A stretch of 64,000 bases of DNA from Dysosmobacter sp. Marseille-Q4140 (GCA_018228705.1 CP073694.1:2418001-2482000), one strand, 5' to 3'; shown: positions 41,506 to 51,034, counted from the stretch's first letter. Notes: a model not told the origin generated them from the letters alone. Numbers and translations are program-made.

Positions 41506-42002
41506 TGGCAAAGCGGCATTATATTCCGGTCACCGCGGACATTCCCGGCGCCGCCAGCCAGGGCAACTGCGCCCTGATCCGCAAGGTCATCCGCACGGCG
41601 CTGGAGGCGGAGGGGGTGGACTTCCCCTGCGAGGTGGACGTGCTGCTGACCGACGACGCCCGCATCCACGAGATCAACCGGGAGATGCGGCAGGTGGACC
41701 GGCCCACGGACGTGCTGAGCTTTCCGGAGTTCGACCTGACGCCCGGCGAGCTGCCGGGCGCGGAGGACGCCGACCCGGGCACGGGCCTGGTGCCCCTGGG
41801 GGACATGGTGATCTCCATGGAGCACGTGGCGGCCCAGGCCAGGGAGTACGGCCACACCCGGCGCCGGGAGCTCTCGTATCTGGTGGTTCACTCGGCGCTG
41901 CACCTGCTGGGCTACGACCACCTGGACGAGGGACCCCAGAAGGCCCAGATGCGCGCGCGGGAGGAGGCCATTTTGGCCCAGCTGGGGATCACCCGGGAGT
42001 AA
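41505..42002 (+). CDS. ybeY: Endoribonuclease YbeY
   Basis: The 165-residue product ends in the YbeY zinc site HSALHLLGYDH (H-x3-H-x5-H). DVLSFP and PLGDMVIS are also family motifs. YbeY is a metal-dependent ribonuclease in 16S rRNA 3'-end maturation and ribosome quality control. The ATG at 41505 overlaps the phoH stop codon. Confidence 0.95.
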   Translation: MAKRHYIPVTADIPGAASQGNCALIRKVIRTALEAEGVDFPCEVDVLLTDDARIHEINREMRQVDRPTDVLSFPEFDLTPGELPGAEDADPGTGLVPLGDMVISMEHVAAQAREYGHTRRRELSYLVVHSALHLLGYDHLDEGPQKAQMRAREEAILAQLGITRE

Positions 42003-42048
42003 ATCCCCCGGTTCCGAAATGCCTTTTCCCCAGGCAGATACGGGGATC

Positions 42049-42096
42049 CGACGGGGCCGCCGATTCCCGCCGTACCGATTCGCACGACCCCCGCAC
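42049..42096. repeat. Dispersed intergenic repeat, copy A
   Basis: This stretch, beginning CCGACGGGGCCG and ending TTCGCACGACCCCCGCA, matches 44 of 48 bases of copy C at about 45430-45478 (same orientation). A third copy lies inverted at 44902-44955. Confidence 0.7.
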
Positions 42097-42138
42097 CCCG
42101 CCGCCCGGCGGGGCATATACTGTCCCGAGGTGATTGGG

Positions 42139-42462
42139 ATGGTATGGTTCCATGACGGCCTGCTGGCCTTTTTCTCAGCGGTGGGCGTGACCACCGTGGT
42201 CTGGCTCCTGGCGGGGGCGGTGCTCCGGGCCGGGCGGCCCGCGATCCCCGGGCTTTTGCTGGTGCTGCCCCTGCGGGGGGAGGCCCTGGCCATGGAGGCG
42301 GACGTGCGGGAGCTGCGGCGTCTGCGCCGCCAGCTGCCGGGGGCCGGGATCCTCCTGGCGGACTGCGGCATGAGCGCCGACGCCCGGGCTCTGGCCGCGT
42401 ACCTGGCGGACCGGACCGAGGGCGTGGCCCTGACGGAGGGGCCGGAGATTAAACTGGGGTGA
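42139..42462 (+). CDS. Small membrane-anchored protein of unknown function
   Basis: The 107-residue product has one N-terminal membrane helix (LLAFFSAVGVTTVVWLLAG) and a cytosolic domain rich in Arg and Leu (VRELRRLRRQLPGAGILLADCGM). GAGGTGATTGGG precedes the ATG at 42139. A CATATACT sequence at 42114-42121 resembles a sporulation-type -10. The family is not one I can name. It stands alone between the repeat and recD2. Confidence 0.72.
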   Translation: MVWFHDGLLAFFSAVGVTTVVWLLAGAVLRAGRPAIPGLLLVLPLRGEALAMEADVRELRRLRRQLPGAGILLADCGMSADARALAAYLADRTEGVALTEGPEIKLG

Positions 42463-42489
42463 GACCCCGAAAGCGAGTGAACGAAGGAT

Positions 42490-44694
42490 ATGGAAGAGCT
42501 GACCGCCTGCGAGGGCACCGTACATAGCGTCATCTTTCAAAACGCCGAGAACGGCTATACGGTCCTGCGCCTCCTGACCGAGGAGGGCGAGGTGGTCACG
42601 GTGGTGGGGTGCATCCCCTGCGCCGCGCCGGGCGAGCACCTGACGGTGACCGGCGTCCGGGAGACCCACCCCCAGCACGGCGAGCAGCTGCGGGCGGTGG
42701 AGCTGGAGCGGAGCCTGCCGGAGGACGAGGAGGAGATCGTGTGCTACCTGTCCTCCGGCGTGTGCAAGGGCGTGGGCCCCGCCACGGCGGAGCGGATCGT
42801 GGACCGCTTCGGCACCCAGGCGCTGGACATTCTGGAGCTCTCGCCGGAGCGGCTGACGGAGCTCAAGGGCATCACCGCCCGAAAGGCCCAGGAGATCGCG
42901 GAGAGCTTCCGTCGTCACATGGGACTGCGGCGGCTGATGGCCTTCCTGGCCCGGTATCAGCTGCCGCCGGTGCTGGCCATGCAGCTGCGCCGCCAGTACG
43001 GCGACGCGGCCCTGGAGAAGATCCGGGAGAACCCGTACCTGCTCTCCGGCGACAGCTGCGGCGTGGCCTTCTCCGTCACCGACGGGATCGCCCTTGGCAT
43101 GGGCATCGACCCGGACAGCAGCCAGCGGCTCCAGGCGGCGGTGACCTTTGAGCTCAGCCACAACGAGAACAACGGCCACGTCTTTCTCCCCCGGGACAAG
43201 CTGATCGCCGCCACGGCCCAGCTGCTCTCCTGCGGCACGGAGGCGGTGGAGCAGGCCCTGGACACGCTGGTGGAACGGGGCGCCGTGGTCCAGGAGCGGG
43301 TGGCCAACGTGGACGCCTGCTACCTGCGGCGGCTGTGGGAGGCGGAGCGGTCCGCCTGCGTGCGGCTGCTGGGCCTGCTGGCCTCCCCGGCGGACACCAG
43401 CACCCAGGCCGCCCGGGCCGTGGAGGAGATCCAGAGGGAGCAGGGCATCACCTACGCGCCCCTTCAGCGCCAGGCGGTGGAGCTGGCCGCCCGGCAGGGC
43501 GTGGTGATCCTCACCGGCGGCCCCGGCACCGGCAAGACCACGGCGGTCCGGGGCATCGTGGCCCTGCTGGAGAAGATGGGGCTGGAGATCCTGCTGGCGG
43601 CGCCCACGGGCCGGGCCGCCAAGCGCATGAGTGAGCTGACCGGCCGGGAGGCCCAGACCATCCACCGGATGCTGGGCATGAACTGGAGCGAGAGCACCGG
43701 GGAGGTGACCTTCGCCAAGTCGGAGAAGGAGCCCCTGGAGGCCGACGCGGTCATCCTGGATGAGATGAGCATGGTGGACCTGACGCTGTTCGACGCGCTG
43801 CTCCGGGCCCTGCGGCCCGGGACCCGGCTGGTGCTGGTGGGGGACGCGGACCAGCTGCCCTCGGTGGGGGCGGGGAATGTGTTCTCCGACCTGATCCGCA
43901 GCGGCAAGGTGGAGACGGTATTTTTGCGGGAGGTGTTCCGCCAGGCGTCGGCATCCGCCATCATCCGCAACGCCCACGCGGTGAACCTGGGGCAGCCGCC
44001 CCAGCTGACCAACGACCAGGGGGACTGCTTTTTCCTGTGCCGCCGGGATCCGGAGCGGGTGGTATCCACGGTGGTGGAGCTGTGCGGCAGCCGCCTGCCG
44101 GAGAAGATGGGCGTCCCGGCGGACCAGATCCAGGTCCTGACTCCCACCCGCAAGGGCCCCACCGGCACCATCAGCCTCAACCGCCGCCTCCAGGCGGCGC
44201 TGAACCCCCCGGCGGAGGACAAGCGGGAGCTCCAGTGGGGCGAGCGGCTGTTCCGGGAGGGGGACCGGATCATGCAGACCCGCAACGACTACGACGTGGT
44301 CTGGGAGAAGGCCGACGGCACCGTGGGCACCGGGATGTTCAACGGCGACGTGGGGAAGATTTTGAAGATCGACCCCTCCGGCGAGTGGCTGGAGGTGGAC
44401 TTCGACGGCCGGGCGGCCGTCTACGGCGCGGAGCAGCTCAGTGAGATCGACCTGGCCTACGCCCAGACGGTCCACAAGGCCCAGGGCAGCGAGTACCGCT
44501 GCGTGGTGCTCTCCGTCATGCCCGCCGCCCCGTCGCTGATGGTCCGGGGCGTGCTGTACACGGCCCTGACCCGGGCACGGGAGCTGCTGATCCTGGTGGG
44601 GGACGACGCCGCTATCCGGGCCATGGCGGCCAACGACCGCCAGCAGAAGCGGTACTCGGGGCTGCGGTGGCGGCTGGCCCACAGCGGGGAGTGA
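42490..44694 (+). CDS. recD2: RecD2-type ATP-dependent DNA helicase
   Basis: The 734-residue SF1B helicase has an N-terminal OB-like and helix-hairpin-helix part (KGVGPATAERIVDRFG, LTELKGITARKAQEI). Walker A is GGPGTGKTTAVRG, Walker B is VILDEMSMVD, and motifs LVGDADQLPSVGAG and TVHKAQGSEY follow. RecD2 acts in DNA repair outside RecBCD. The start is 27 bases after the previous gene. Confidence 0.95.
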   Translation: MEELTACEGTVHSVIFQNAENGYTVLRLLTEEGEVVTVVGCIPCAAPGEHLTVTGVRETHPQHGEQLRAVELERSLPEDEEEIVCYLSSGVCKGVGPATAERIVDRFGTQALDILELSPERLTELKGITARKAQEIAESFRRHMGLRRLMAFLARYQLPPVLAMQLRRQYGDAALEKIRENPYLLSGDSCGVAFSVTDGIALGMGIDPDSSQRLQAAVTFELSHNENNGHVFLPRDKLIAATAQLLSCGTEAVEQALDTLVERGAVVQERVANVDACYLRRLWEAERSACVRLLGLLASPADTSTQAARAVEEIQREQGITYAPLQRQAVELAARQGVVILTGGPGTGKTTAVRGIVALLEKMGLEILLAAPTGRAAKRMSELTGREAQTIHRMLGMNWSESTGEVTFAKSEKEPLEADAVILDEMSMVDLTLFDALLRALRPGTRLVLVGDADQLPSVGAGNVFSDLIRSGKVETVFLREVFRQASASAIIRNAHAVNLGQPPQLTNDQGDCFFLCRRDPERVVSTVVELCGSRLPEKMGVPADQIQVLTPTRKGPTGTISLNRRLQAALNPPAEDKRELQWGERLFREGDRIMQTRNDYDVVWEKADGTVGTGMFNGDVGKILKIDPSGEWLEVDFDGRAAVYGAEQLSEIDLAYAQTVHKAQGSEYRCVVLSVMPAAPSLMVRGVLYTALTRARELLILVGDDAAIRAMAANDRQQKRYSGLRWRLAHSGE

Positions 44695-44799
44695 GGAGGC
44701 AGTCTGCCGCCAGCGTTTCCGGCAGGGGCGTTCGTGGGATGTCCCTTTTCCCGGCGGGCCGGGAGGGCGGCGCGGGGTCCCCGCGGGGGATGCGCCCCC

Positions 44800-44829
44800 C
44801 ATTCTCTTTTGTCTTGCCAAAAGAGAATG
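44800..44829. other. Perfect 12-bp hairpin CATTCTCTTTTG ... CAAAAGAGAATG
   Basis: This lies 105 bases after recD2. A near copy occurs at about 45547-45575. It probably acts as a terminator on either strand and is part of the inverted repeat region. Confidence 0.6.
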
Positions 44830-44899
44830 CGCCGCGCCCGGTGGAAGAGAAAATCGCTGAGACGAAGAGGCGGCCCGTGCGGGCCGTCTCTTCGTGCAA

Positions 44900-45480
44900 C
44901 GAGGGTCGTGCGAATCGGTCCGGCGCGTATCGACGGCCCCGTCGACCCTGCGCCTTACCCGGGCGGTTGTGGAGCTGCGTCCCCGCATAACGACTGCGGC
45001 GATTGTTCGGGGTGCAAAATCGGATTTGCCCCTGCTTCTCTTTCCGCGCCTTCCGCTTTACCCGCAAGGGGTACGCCGCATCCGTAAGGCAGCAGAGCTG
45101 CCAACGGCTGCGCAGCTGCTAGGCGCTGGCCCGGTGGCGGCAAGAGTTTTGACGAACAGGGGAATGCTCAGGGGGTGGACGCATGGGCCTCAGCAGGAGG
45201 ATATAGAATCTACCCGTGCGGTAAGCGGGGACCAACATCAATCGCCGGTCCCAATTACCGTGCCCGTCGGGAAGCGCGCAGCTATTGGCGGCGTCTGCAA
45301 GTGCCAGGGCAGCGCGTAGCGAAGCGGAACGCGCGGGAGTGGGAATACGCCGATTCAGGTTTCCCCCCGCTTATCCACCGCAGTTGTTATGCGGGTACAG
45401 GGCTCTTCAAACTCCGGAGTCAGGCGCAGGGCCGACGGGGCCGTCGATACGCGCCGGACCGATTCGCACGACCCCCGCAT
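44900..45480. repeat. Large inverted pair of dispersed repeat (copies B and C)
   Basis: Copy B (44902-44955) is the reverse complement of copy C (45422-45475) with two mismatches in 54 bases. A second inverted pair, CCCGCATAACGACTGCGG (44982-44999) and CCGCAGTTGTTATGCGGG (45378-45395), lies inside. The ~370-base interior has a hairpin (CGGTAA-GGGACC / GGTCCC-TTACCG at 45219-45260) and no convincing gene. Confidence 0.65.
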
Positions 45481-45645
45481 TTACAAGAGGCCGGCCCTCT
45501 GGGCCGGCCTCTTGTCCTGGCGGTTTTCTTTTGACCGGCCGCGGCCGTTTTCTTTTGTCAAGACAAAAGAGAATGGGGGCGGATTCCTCCGGGAAACTCC
45601 CGGCCTACGCCAGACAGTGACGGCTCACTGCATATAATAGGACAA

Positions 45646-45683
45646 ATAGTCCAAAATAGCGCAGTACAATGTGTCCTAAGAAT
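45646..45683. promoter_or_regulatory. Promoter region with TAGGACA/TGTCCTA inverted repeat
   Basis: Inverted TAGGACA and TGTCCTA half-sites, with a central TAGTCCA, surround TACAAT at 45664-45669. The layout suggests an autoregulated promoter of the XRE gene. Confidence 0.4.
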
Positions 45684-45705
45684 ACAATCACTTCGGTGAT
45701 GTTTG

Positions 45706-45936
45706 ATGAATTTGAGGATTCGTGATCTGCGTGAGGACCGTGATTTGAAGCAGAAGCAAATCGCGGAAGTTCTGCTTTGTGACCAGTCGCTGTACTCGAA
45801 GTATGAACGGGGAGAGCGGGAACTCCCGCTGCGCTACGCCATTGCGCTGGCAAACTATTACGGCGTCAGCTTGGATTATCTGGTAGGACTGACGGACGAA
45901 AAGCGCCCTTATTCCCGGCGGAGAAATAACCCATGA
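45706..45936 (+). CDS. XRE-family transcriptional regulator
   Basis: This 76-residue single HTH domain (IRDLREDRDLKQKQIAEVL, QSLYSKYERGERELPL, YGVSLDYLVGLTDE) has the usual Cro/C1 form. It starts at ATG 45706 with only a weak ribosome site. The stop overlaps the comF start by 4 bases, so it may control comF or simply be co-expressed. Confidence 0.9.
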   Translation: MNLRIRDLREDRDLKQKQIAEVLLCDQSLYSKYERGERELPLRYAIALANYYGVSLDYLVGLTDEKRPYSRRRNNP

Positions 45937-46613
45937 AAATTTGGGAGAGTTTTCTGGACCTGCTCTACCCGCCCAAGTGCCCCTTCTGCGGCAAGGTTCA
46001 GGAGACCCGGGGCATCTGCCCCGCCTGCCGCAAGGCCCTGCCCTGGACAGAAGGGGACCAGGGCCTGAAAACGCTGCCCGGAGGCACCGTCTGCGCCGCG
46101 CCGCTGTGGTACGAGGACCTGGCCCGGGAGGGCCTCCTGCGCTTCAAGTTCCAGGGCGCCGCCGCCGCGGCGGAGCCCCTGGGGGAGCTGATCGCCCAGT
46201 GCGCCGCGGAGCGGTTTTCCGGGGCGTTCGACGTGGTCACCTGGGTGCCGGTCAGCCGCCGCAGGCTGCGCAAACGGGGCTACGACCAGGCCCGGCTGCT
46301 GGCGGAGAGCGCCTGCCGGGTCTGGGGCGTGAGACCGGAGCGGCTGCTGCGCAAGACCCTGGACAACCCCGCTCAGTCGGGACTCCATGAGGCCGCCGCC
46401 CGCCGGGCCAACGTGCTGGGGGTCTACGAGGCGGCGGAGGCGGATAAACTCCGGGGAAGGCGGGTGCTGCTGGTGGACGATATCTGCACCACCGGCGCCA
46501 CTTTGGCCGAGTGCGCCCGGACCCTGCGCGCCGCCGGAGCGGAGTCCGTGGCCTGCGTGACCGCCGCGCTGACCCGGGAGAAGGAAAAAGTTCACAATCC
46601 GGCCAAAGAATAG
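45933..46613 (+). CDS. comF: ComF family phosphoribosyltransferase-like protein
   Basis: The 226-residue product has an N-terminal zinc finger (CPFCGK, CPAC) and a C-terminal PRPP-binding motif (VLLVDDICTTGATL), with RKRGYDQARLLAE. ComF proteins are needed for DNA uptake in competence, but many carriers are not known to be competent. It is followed by mreB with its own promoter. Confidence 0.92.
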   Translation: MKIWESFLDLLYPPKCPFCGKVQETRGICPACRKALPWTEGDQGLKTLPGGTVCAAPLWYEDLAREGLLRFKFQGAAAAAEPLGELIAQCAAERFSGAFDVVTWVPVSRRRLRKRGYDQARLLAESACRVWGVRPERLLRKTLDNPAQSGLHEAAARRANVLGVYEAAEADKLRGRRVLLVDDICTTGATLAECARTLRAAGAESVACVTAALTREKEKVHNPAKE

Positions 46614-46615
46614 GG

Positions 46616-46644
46616 TTGCAATCGGCGAAAACTGTCAGTATAAT
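46616..46644 (+). promoter_or_regulatory. Promoter of mreB
   Basis: TTGCAA and TATAAT are 17 bases apart, starting 3 bases after the comF stop. Confidence 0.78.
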
Positions 46645-46715
46645 GTACCTTGTATGATTGCGTTCGGGAAAACCCGTTCATAATACCTGTTAGAAAGATC
46701 AAATGAGGTGGAACT

Positions 46716-47741
46716 ATGTCCATGACGAAGGATATCGGTATCGATCTTGGTACCGCGTCGGTACTTGTGTATGTAAAGGGCAAGGGCATCGTGCTCAACG
46801 AGCCCTCCGTGGTGGCAATGGATAAGACCACGGGCAAGCTGCTGAAGGTGGGCACCGAGGCCCAGGCCATGCTGGGCCGCACCCCCGGCAACATCATCGC
46901 CATCCGTCCCCTGCGGGAGGGCGTCATCTCCGACTACGACATGACCGAGCGGATGCTGCGGGAGTTCATCCACAAGGTGGCTGGCGTGTCCTTCTTCAAG
47001 CCCCGGGTCATCATCTGCGTGCCCTCCGGCATCACCGAGGTCGAGGAGCGCGCCGTCATCGACGCCGGCATCCAGGCCGGCGCCCGGAAGGTGTATCTGA
47101 TCGAGGAGCCCGTGGCCGCGGCTATCGGCGCCGGCATCGACATCACCCAGCCCGACGGCCACATGGTGGTGGACATCGGCGGCGGCACCGCCGACATCGC
47201 CGTCATCTCCCTCAGCGGCGTGGTGGAGAGCGCCTCCATCAAGATCGCCGGCGACCAGCTCAACGAGTCCGTGGTGAAGTATATGCGCCGCAAGCACAAC
47301 CTGCTGGTGGGCGAGCGCACCGCCGAGGAGATGAAGAAGCAGATCGGCTGTGTGTTCCCCAAGGAGGAAGAGGAGACCATGGACGTCAAGGGCCGGTGTT
47401 TGCTGACGGGCCTTCCCAAGGTGGTCACCGTCAGCTCCACCGAGATGATGGACGCCTTTGAAGAGCCGGTGGAGCGCATCATGGAGGCCATCCACTCCGT
47501 GCTGGAGCGCACGCCCCCGGAGCTGGTGGCGGACATCTCCACCAACGGCATCGTCATGACCGGCGGCGGCAGCCTGGTCTCCGGCTTCGACAAGCTGGTC
47601 ACCGCCCGCACCGGCATCCACACCGTCATCGCCGAGGACGCCATTTCCTGCGTGGCCTTGGGTACCGGCAAGAGCCTGGACTCCCTCAACGCCATGCAGG
47701 ACGGCACCATGAACCTCAGCCGCCGCAAGCAGATGAACTGA
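46716..47741 (+). CDS. mreB: Rod shape-determining protein MreB/Mbl
   Basis: The 341-residue actin-like ATPase has phosphate 1 motif GIDLGTASVLV, phosphate 2 VVDIGGGTADIAV and the adenosine motif MTGGGSLVSGF. It forms membrane-associated filaments that direct cell-wall synthesis. GAGGTGG precedes the ATG. No mreC or mreD follow, so this may be an Mbl-like solitary copy. Confidence 0.94.
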   Translation: MSMTKDIGIDLGTASVLVYVKGKGIVLNEPSVVAMDKTTGKLLKVGTEAQAMLGRTPGNIIAIRPLREGVISDYDMTERMLREFIHKVAGVSFFKPRVIICVPSGITEVEERAVIDAGIQAGARKVYLIEEPVAAAIGAGIDITQPDGHMVVDIGGGTADIAVISLSGVVESASIKIAGDQLNESVVKYMRRKHNLLVGERTAEEMKKQIGCVFPKEEEETMDVKGRCLLTGLPKVVTVSSTEMMDAFEEPVERIMEAIHSVLERTPPELVADISTNGIVMTGGGSLVSGFDKLVTARTGIHTVIAEDAISCVALGTGKSLDSLNAMQDGTMNLSRRKQMN

Positions 47742-47752
47742 ACAGACGCAGG

Positions 47753-47781
47753 AAAAGGCCGCCCGGCAGGGCGGCCTTTTT
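47753..47781 (+). terminator. Terminator of mreB
   Basis: AAAAGGCCGCCC and complement with a four-base loop and TTTTT. Confidence 0.9.
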
Positions 47782-47826
47782 GGAGGTCTCTGTGCGTTTG
47801 CGGGCCGGATGGGGCACCTGGGCCGC

Positions 47827-48450
47827 TCAGGTGAGGTGGATGCCGCGCTCCGCCTCGTAGGCGGCCCGCTGGGCCTCCCAGTACGCCCGGTCGGTGTCGG
47901 TGATGGGCCGCAGCACCCGGCAGGGGTTCCCGGCGGCGATGACGCCGGCGGGCAGGTCCTTTGTCACCACGGACCCGGCGGCCACGATGGTGCCCGCCCC
48001 GATGGTGACGCCGGGCAGCACCGTCACGCTGCCGCCGATCCAGACGTTGTCGGCGATGGTGATGGGGGCGCCGAACTCCAGCTCGGTGTTCCGCACCCCG
48101 GCGTCAATGGGGTGCCCGGCGGCGAAGAGGCTCACCCTGGGGCCGAAAAACACGTGGGAGCCGATGGTGACGGACGCCACGTCCAGAATGATGCAGTCGT
48201 AGTTGGCGTAGAAGTGGTCGCCGATGGTGATGTTGGTGCCGTAGTCGCAGCGGAAACTGGGCTCGATCCAGCAGTTCGCGCCCATATGGCCCAGCAGGCG
48301 GCGCAAAATGGCCTCCCGTCCGGCGCTGTCCGCCGTGGCCGTGTCGTTGAAGGCCCGGCACAGCTCCTTGGCCCGCAGCCGCGCCGCCGCCAGCTCCGGA
48401 TCTGCGGCGTTGTAAAGCTGTCCGGTCAGCATCCGCTCCCGCTCTGTCAA
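47827..48450 (-). CDS. Maltose/galactoside O-acetyltransferase-type enzyme
   Basis: The 207-residue LbH acetyltransferase has the Maa/LacA N-terminal segment (MLTGQLYNAADPEL) and hexapeptide repeats (ITIGDHFYANYDCIIL, VTIGSHVFFGPRVSLF, WIGGSVTVLPGVTIGAGT). The catalytic His is in AAGHPI. It transfers acetyl from acetyl-CoA to sugars. TTG at 48450 is favoured since GGAGGGG lies 7 bases upstream; ATG 48432 is the alternative. Confidence 0.92.
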   Translation of the reverse strand: MTERERMLTGQLYNAADPELAAARLRAKELCRAFNDTATADSAGREAILRRLLGHMGANCWIEPSFRCDYGTNITIGDHFYANYDCIILDVASVTIGSHVFFGPRVSLFAAGHPIDAGVRNTELEFGAPITIADNVWIGGSVTVLPGVTIGAGTIVAAGSVVTKDLPAGVIAAGNPCRVLRPITDTDRAYWEAQRAAYEAERGIHLT

Positions 48451-48528
48451 GGTCGATCCCCTCCTGTGGACTGTGAGATTGATAAGGCCAGTAAAGCAGA
48501 AATTGCCGCCGCTGTCAACGGAAAGTCC

Positions 48529-48556
48529 TTGCAATTTCCGGGGGATTTGGTATCAT
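48529..48556 (+). promoter_or_regulatory. Promoter of degV-like gene
   Basis: TTGCAA and TATCAT are 16 bases apart, about 55 bases upstream of the ATG. Confidence 0.55.
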
Positions 48557-48610
48557 GGAACCAACCTTTCAGGATTGCCGGCGGCCCGCTCCGCCGGAGA
48601 AGGAGGAGCC

Positions 48611-49459
48611 ATGGCTGTCCAGATCATCACCGATTCCACCAGCGACCTGACCAACGAGGAGCTGCGGGAGCTGAACGTCCACGTCATCCGGATGCGGGTG
48701 ATTTTCGAGGACGGTGTGTTCACCGACGGCGTGGATATGGACAAGGAGCAGTTCTACGCCAAGCAGGCCGCGGCCTCCGCGCTGCCCAAGACCACCCAGG
48801 TCAACCCCCAGGAGTACTGCGAGGCCTTCGGCCCGCTGCTGGAGAGCGGGGACGAGGTGGTGGCCGTGCTGCTGTCCTCCAAGCTGTCGGGCTGCTACCA
48901 GTCCGCCTGCATCGCCAAAGAGATGCTGGAGGAGGCCGGGGAGCGGCTGCATCTGGTGGACTCCCTCAACGCCACCATCGGCGAGGGGCTGCTGGTGCGG
49001 GAGGCTGTGCGGATGCGGGACGCGGGAAAGTCCGCTGCGGAGATTGCCGCCGCCCTGGAGGATCTGCGCCGCCGGGTGCGGTTCCTGGCCTTCATCGGCA
49101 CCATGAAGTATCTGAAAATGGGCGGGCGGGTGTCCGCCTCCGCTGCCGCGCTGGGAGGGATGCTGCACATTTCCCCGGTGGTGGCCCTGGTGGAGGGAGA
49201 GGTCAAGGCCGTGGGCAAGGTCCGGGGCCGGGAGAAGATCTTCAGCTACACCATGGATTTTGCCCAGCACTATCCCGTGGACAGCCGCCACTGCGTGGTG
49301 TTCGGACACTCCCGGTGCCTGGAGACCATGGAGCCCTATCGGGACAAGTGCATCCAGGCTCTGGGCCTGCGGGACTGGGCCCAGGACGAGCTGGGTCCCG
49401 TCATCGGCACCCACGCCGGGCCCGGCTGCTACGGCATGGCCTACATTGGCCTGAAATAA
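48611..49459 (+). CDS. DegV family fatty-acid-binding protein
   Basis: The 282-residue product starts IITDSTSDL, the DegV signature, and contains LSSKLSGCYQSA and THAGPGCYGMAYIG. Relatives (FakB) bind fatty acids and present them to FakA kinase. No fakA is in this window. GGAGGAGCC precedes the ATG. Confidence 0.92.
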   Translation: MAVQIITDSTSDLTNEELRELNVHVIRMRVIFEDGVFTDGVDMDKEQFYAKQAAASALPKTTQVNPQEYCEAFGPLLESGDEVVAVLLSSKLSGCYQSACIAKEMLEEAGERLHLVDSLNATIGEGLLVREAVRMRDAGKSAAEIAAALEDLRRRVRFLAFIGTMKYLKMGGRVSASAAALGGMLHISPVVALVEGEVKAVGKVRGREKIFSYTMDFAQHYPVDSRHCVVFGHSRCLETMEPYRDKCIQALGLRDWAQDELGPVIGTHAGPGCYGMAYIGLK

Positions 49460-49523
49460 ACTGGATGTTGCCAAAACGACTGCGTTCGGCCTCCTTTTGG
49501 GGTATACTTCCCATAAGGCCGAA

Positions 49524-49555
49524 AAAACGGCGCGGCCCGCAGGCCGCGCCGTTTT
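49524..49555. terminator. Bidirectional terminator
   Basis: AAAACGGCGCGGCC and complement form a 14-bp stem between convergent degV-like and transporter genes. Confidence 0.9.
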
Positions 49556-49573
49556 CTGATGTACAAGTGCCGA

Positions 49574-51034
49574 TCAGCCGAAGAGGTGGATGAAGCCGAA
49601 GTCGTTCAGCTGGCCCAGCAGGATCAGGAACATACCCAGCGGAGTGACAATGTAAATGCAGATCTTGTAGAAGAGGTCGATCTTGGCGCTGCTGCTCAGA
49701 TGGACCTCCTCCAGTACGGTTTTGGGCTTGAGCTCCCAGGCTACCATCAGGCTCATCAGCAGCGCGCCCAGCGGCATGGCGATGCCCTCGGACATCATGT
49801 CCATGAAGTCCAGCCAGCAGTCGTTCCAGGTGTGGATGCCGAAGGTGGCCTGACCGGGAACCCACAGACCGTTGGAGCCCAGGCCGTCCACCGCAACCAG
49901 AATGGCCTCCACGGTGATGGCCAGGCACACGATCAGGACCACTTTGTGGCGGCTGGCAGTTTTGCCCTTTTCCGCGGCGCGGTCCAGGAAGAAGGTGGCG
50001 ACCACCTCCACCAGGGAGATGGCAGAGGAGATGGCGGCGATCAGGACCAGCAGGTAGAAGATCACGCCGAACAGGGGACCGGCGGTGCCCATGGCGTTGA
50101 ACACGTCCTGCAGCGTGACGAACAGCAGGTTGGGGCCGCTGAGCTTGATGTCGGCCACGTTCATGCCCTGGTTGATGCCGTTGGCCACGGCGGCGGGGAT
50201 GACGGCGAGGCCGGCCATCAGGGCCACCAGGGTATCGGAGAACACGATGACCACGGAGTTTTTCACCAGGTTCTCCTGCTTGCTGAGGTAGGAGCCGTAG
50301 GTGAACATGACGCCCATGGCCAGGGACAACGAGAAGAACATCTGACCGCCGGCGGTGGCCAGGACGGTGATGAAGTTGGGCGCCTCCGCAATAAAGCCGG
50401 CACTGACGGCGTAGCCGGGGACGAACATGAACTTCAGACCCTCCACGGCGTTGGGCAGGGTCAGGGCCCGGATGATAATGATGACCAGCATCACGAACAG
50501 GGCCGGCATGCCGATCTTGTTGAACTTCTCAATGCCGCCGGAGATGCCGCCCCGGTTGATGAGGAAGCAGATTACCAGGAACAGCAGGGTGAACACCACG
50601 CAGCCGAAGGGATTGGTCAGCATGGCGCTGAACAGCTCCGAGCCGGTGGAGAGCACCTCCGTACCGCCGAAGGCCAGGTTGCTCATGTTCAGGGACATGT
50701 ACTCAATGCAGTAGCCGCCCAGAACCGAGTAGAAGCTCATGATGATGAAGGGGGCAAAGACTGCCAGCCAGCCCACCCATTTGAACTTTTTGGACAGGGT
50801 GCGATAGCAGCCGATGACGCCCTTGCCGACTTTCCGGCCCATGGCCAGCTCGCTGACCATGACCACAAAGCCCACGAAGATGGCCAGGAACAGGTATGCG
50901 ATCAGGAAGGTAAAACCGCCGGACTTGCCCATCTTGTACGGGAAACCCCAGATGTTGCCAAGGCCGACGGCGGAGCCGATGGCAGCCAGCAGAAAGCCGA
51001 TATTGCTGCCCCAGGAACCTCGCTCATTTGACAT
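49574..51034 (-). CDS. Sodium:neurotransmitter symporter family (SNF/NSS) transporter
   Basis: The 486-residue membrane protein begins with GSNIGFLLAAIGSAVGLGNIW (shown in part), the sodium-binding first helix of LeuT-type carriers, and GFPYKMGKSGG. About 12 helices follow, with ATAGGQMFFSLSLAMGVM and SAISLVEVV. It would import an amino acid with sodium. Substrate is not predictable. GAGGGG lies before the ATG at 51034. Confidence 0.93.
   Translation of the reverse strand: MSNERGSWGSNIGFLLAAIGSAVGLGNIWGFPYKMGKSGGFTFLIAYLFLAIFVGFVVMVSELAMGRKVGKGVIGCYRTLSKKFKWVGWLAVFAPFIIMSFYSVLGGYCIEYMSLNMSNLAFGGTEVLSTGSELFSAMLTNPFGCVVFTLLFLVICFLINRGGISGGIEKFNKIGMPALFVMLVIIIIRALTLPNAVEGLKFMFVPGYAVSAGFIAEAPNFITVLATAGGQMFFSLSLAMGVMFTYGSYLSKQENLVKNSVVIVFSDTLVALMAGLAVIPAAVANGINQGMNVADIKLSGPNLLFVTLQDVFNAMGTAGPLFGVIFYLLVLIAAISSAISLVEVVATFFLDRAAEKGKTASRHKVVLIVCLAITVEAILVAVDGLGSNGLWVPGQATFGIHTWNDCWLDFMDMMSEGIAMPLGALLMSLMVAWELKPKTVLEEVHLSSSAKIDLFYKICIYIVTPLGMFLILLGQLNDFGFIHLFG

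Noticed and set aside
44700..45640. Several overlapping open frames in the 1-kb region after recD2
   Set aside because: All are Arg/Pro-rich, overlap each other, cross the inverted repeats and lack ribosome sites.
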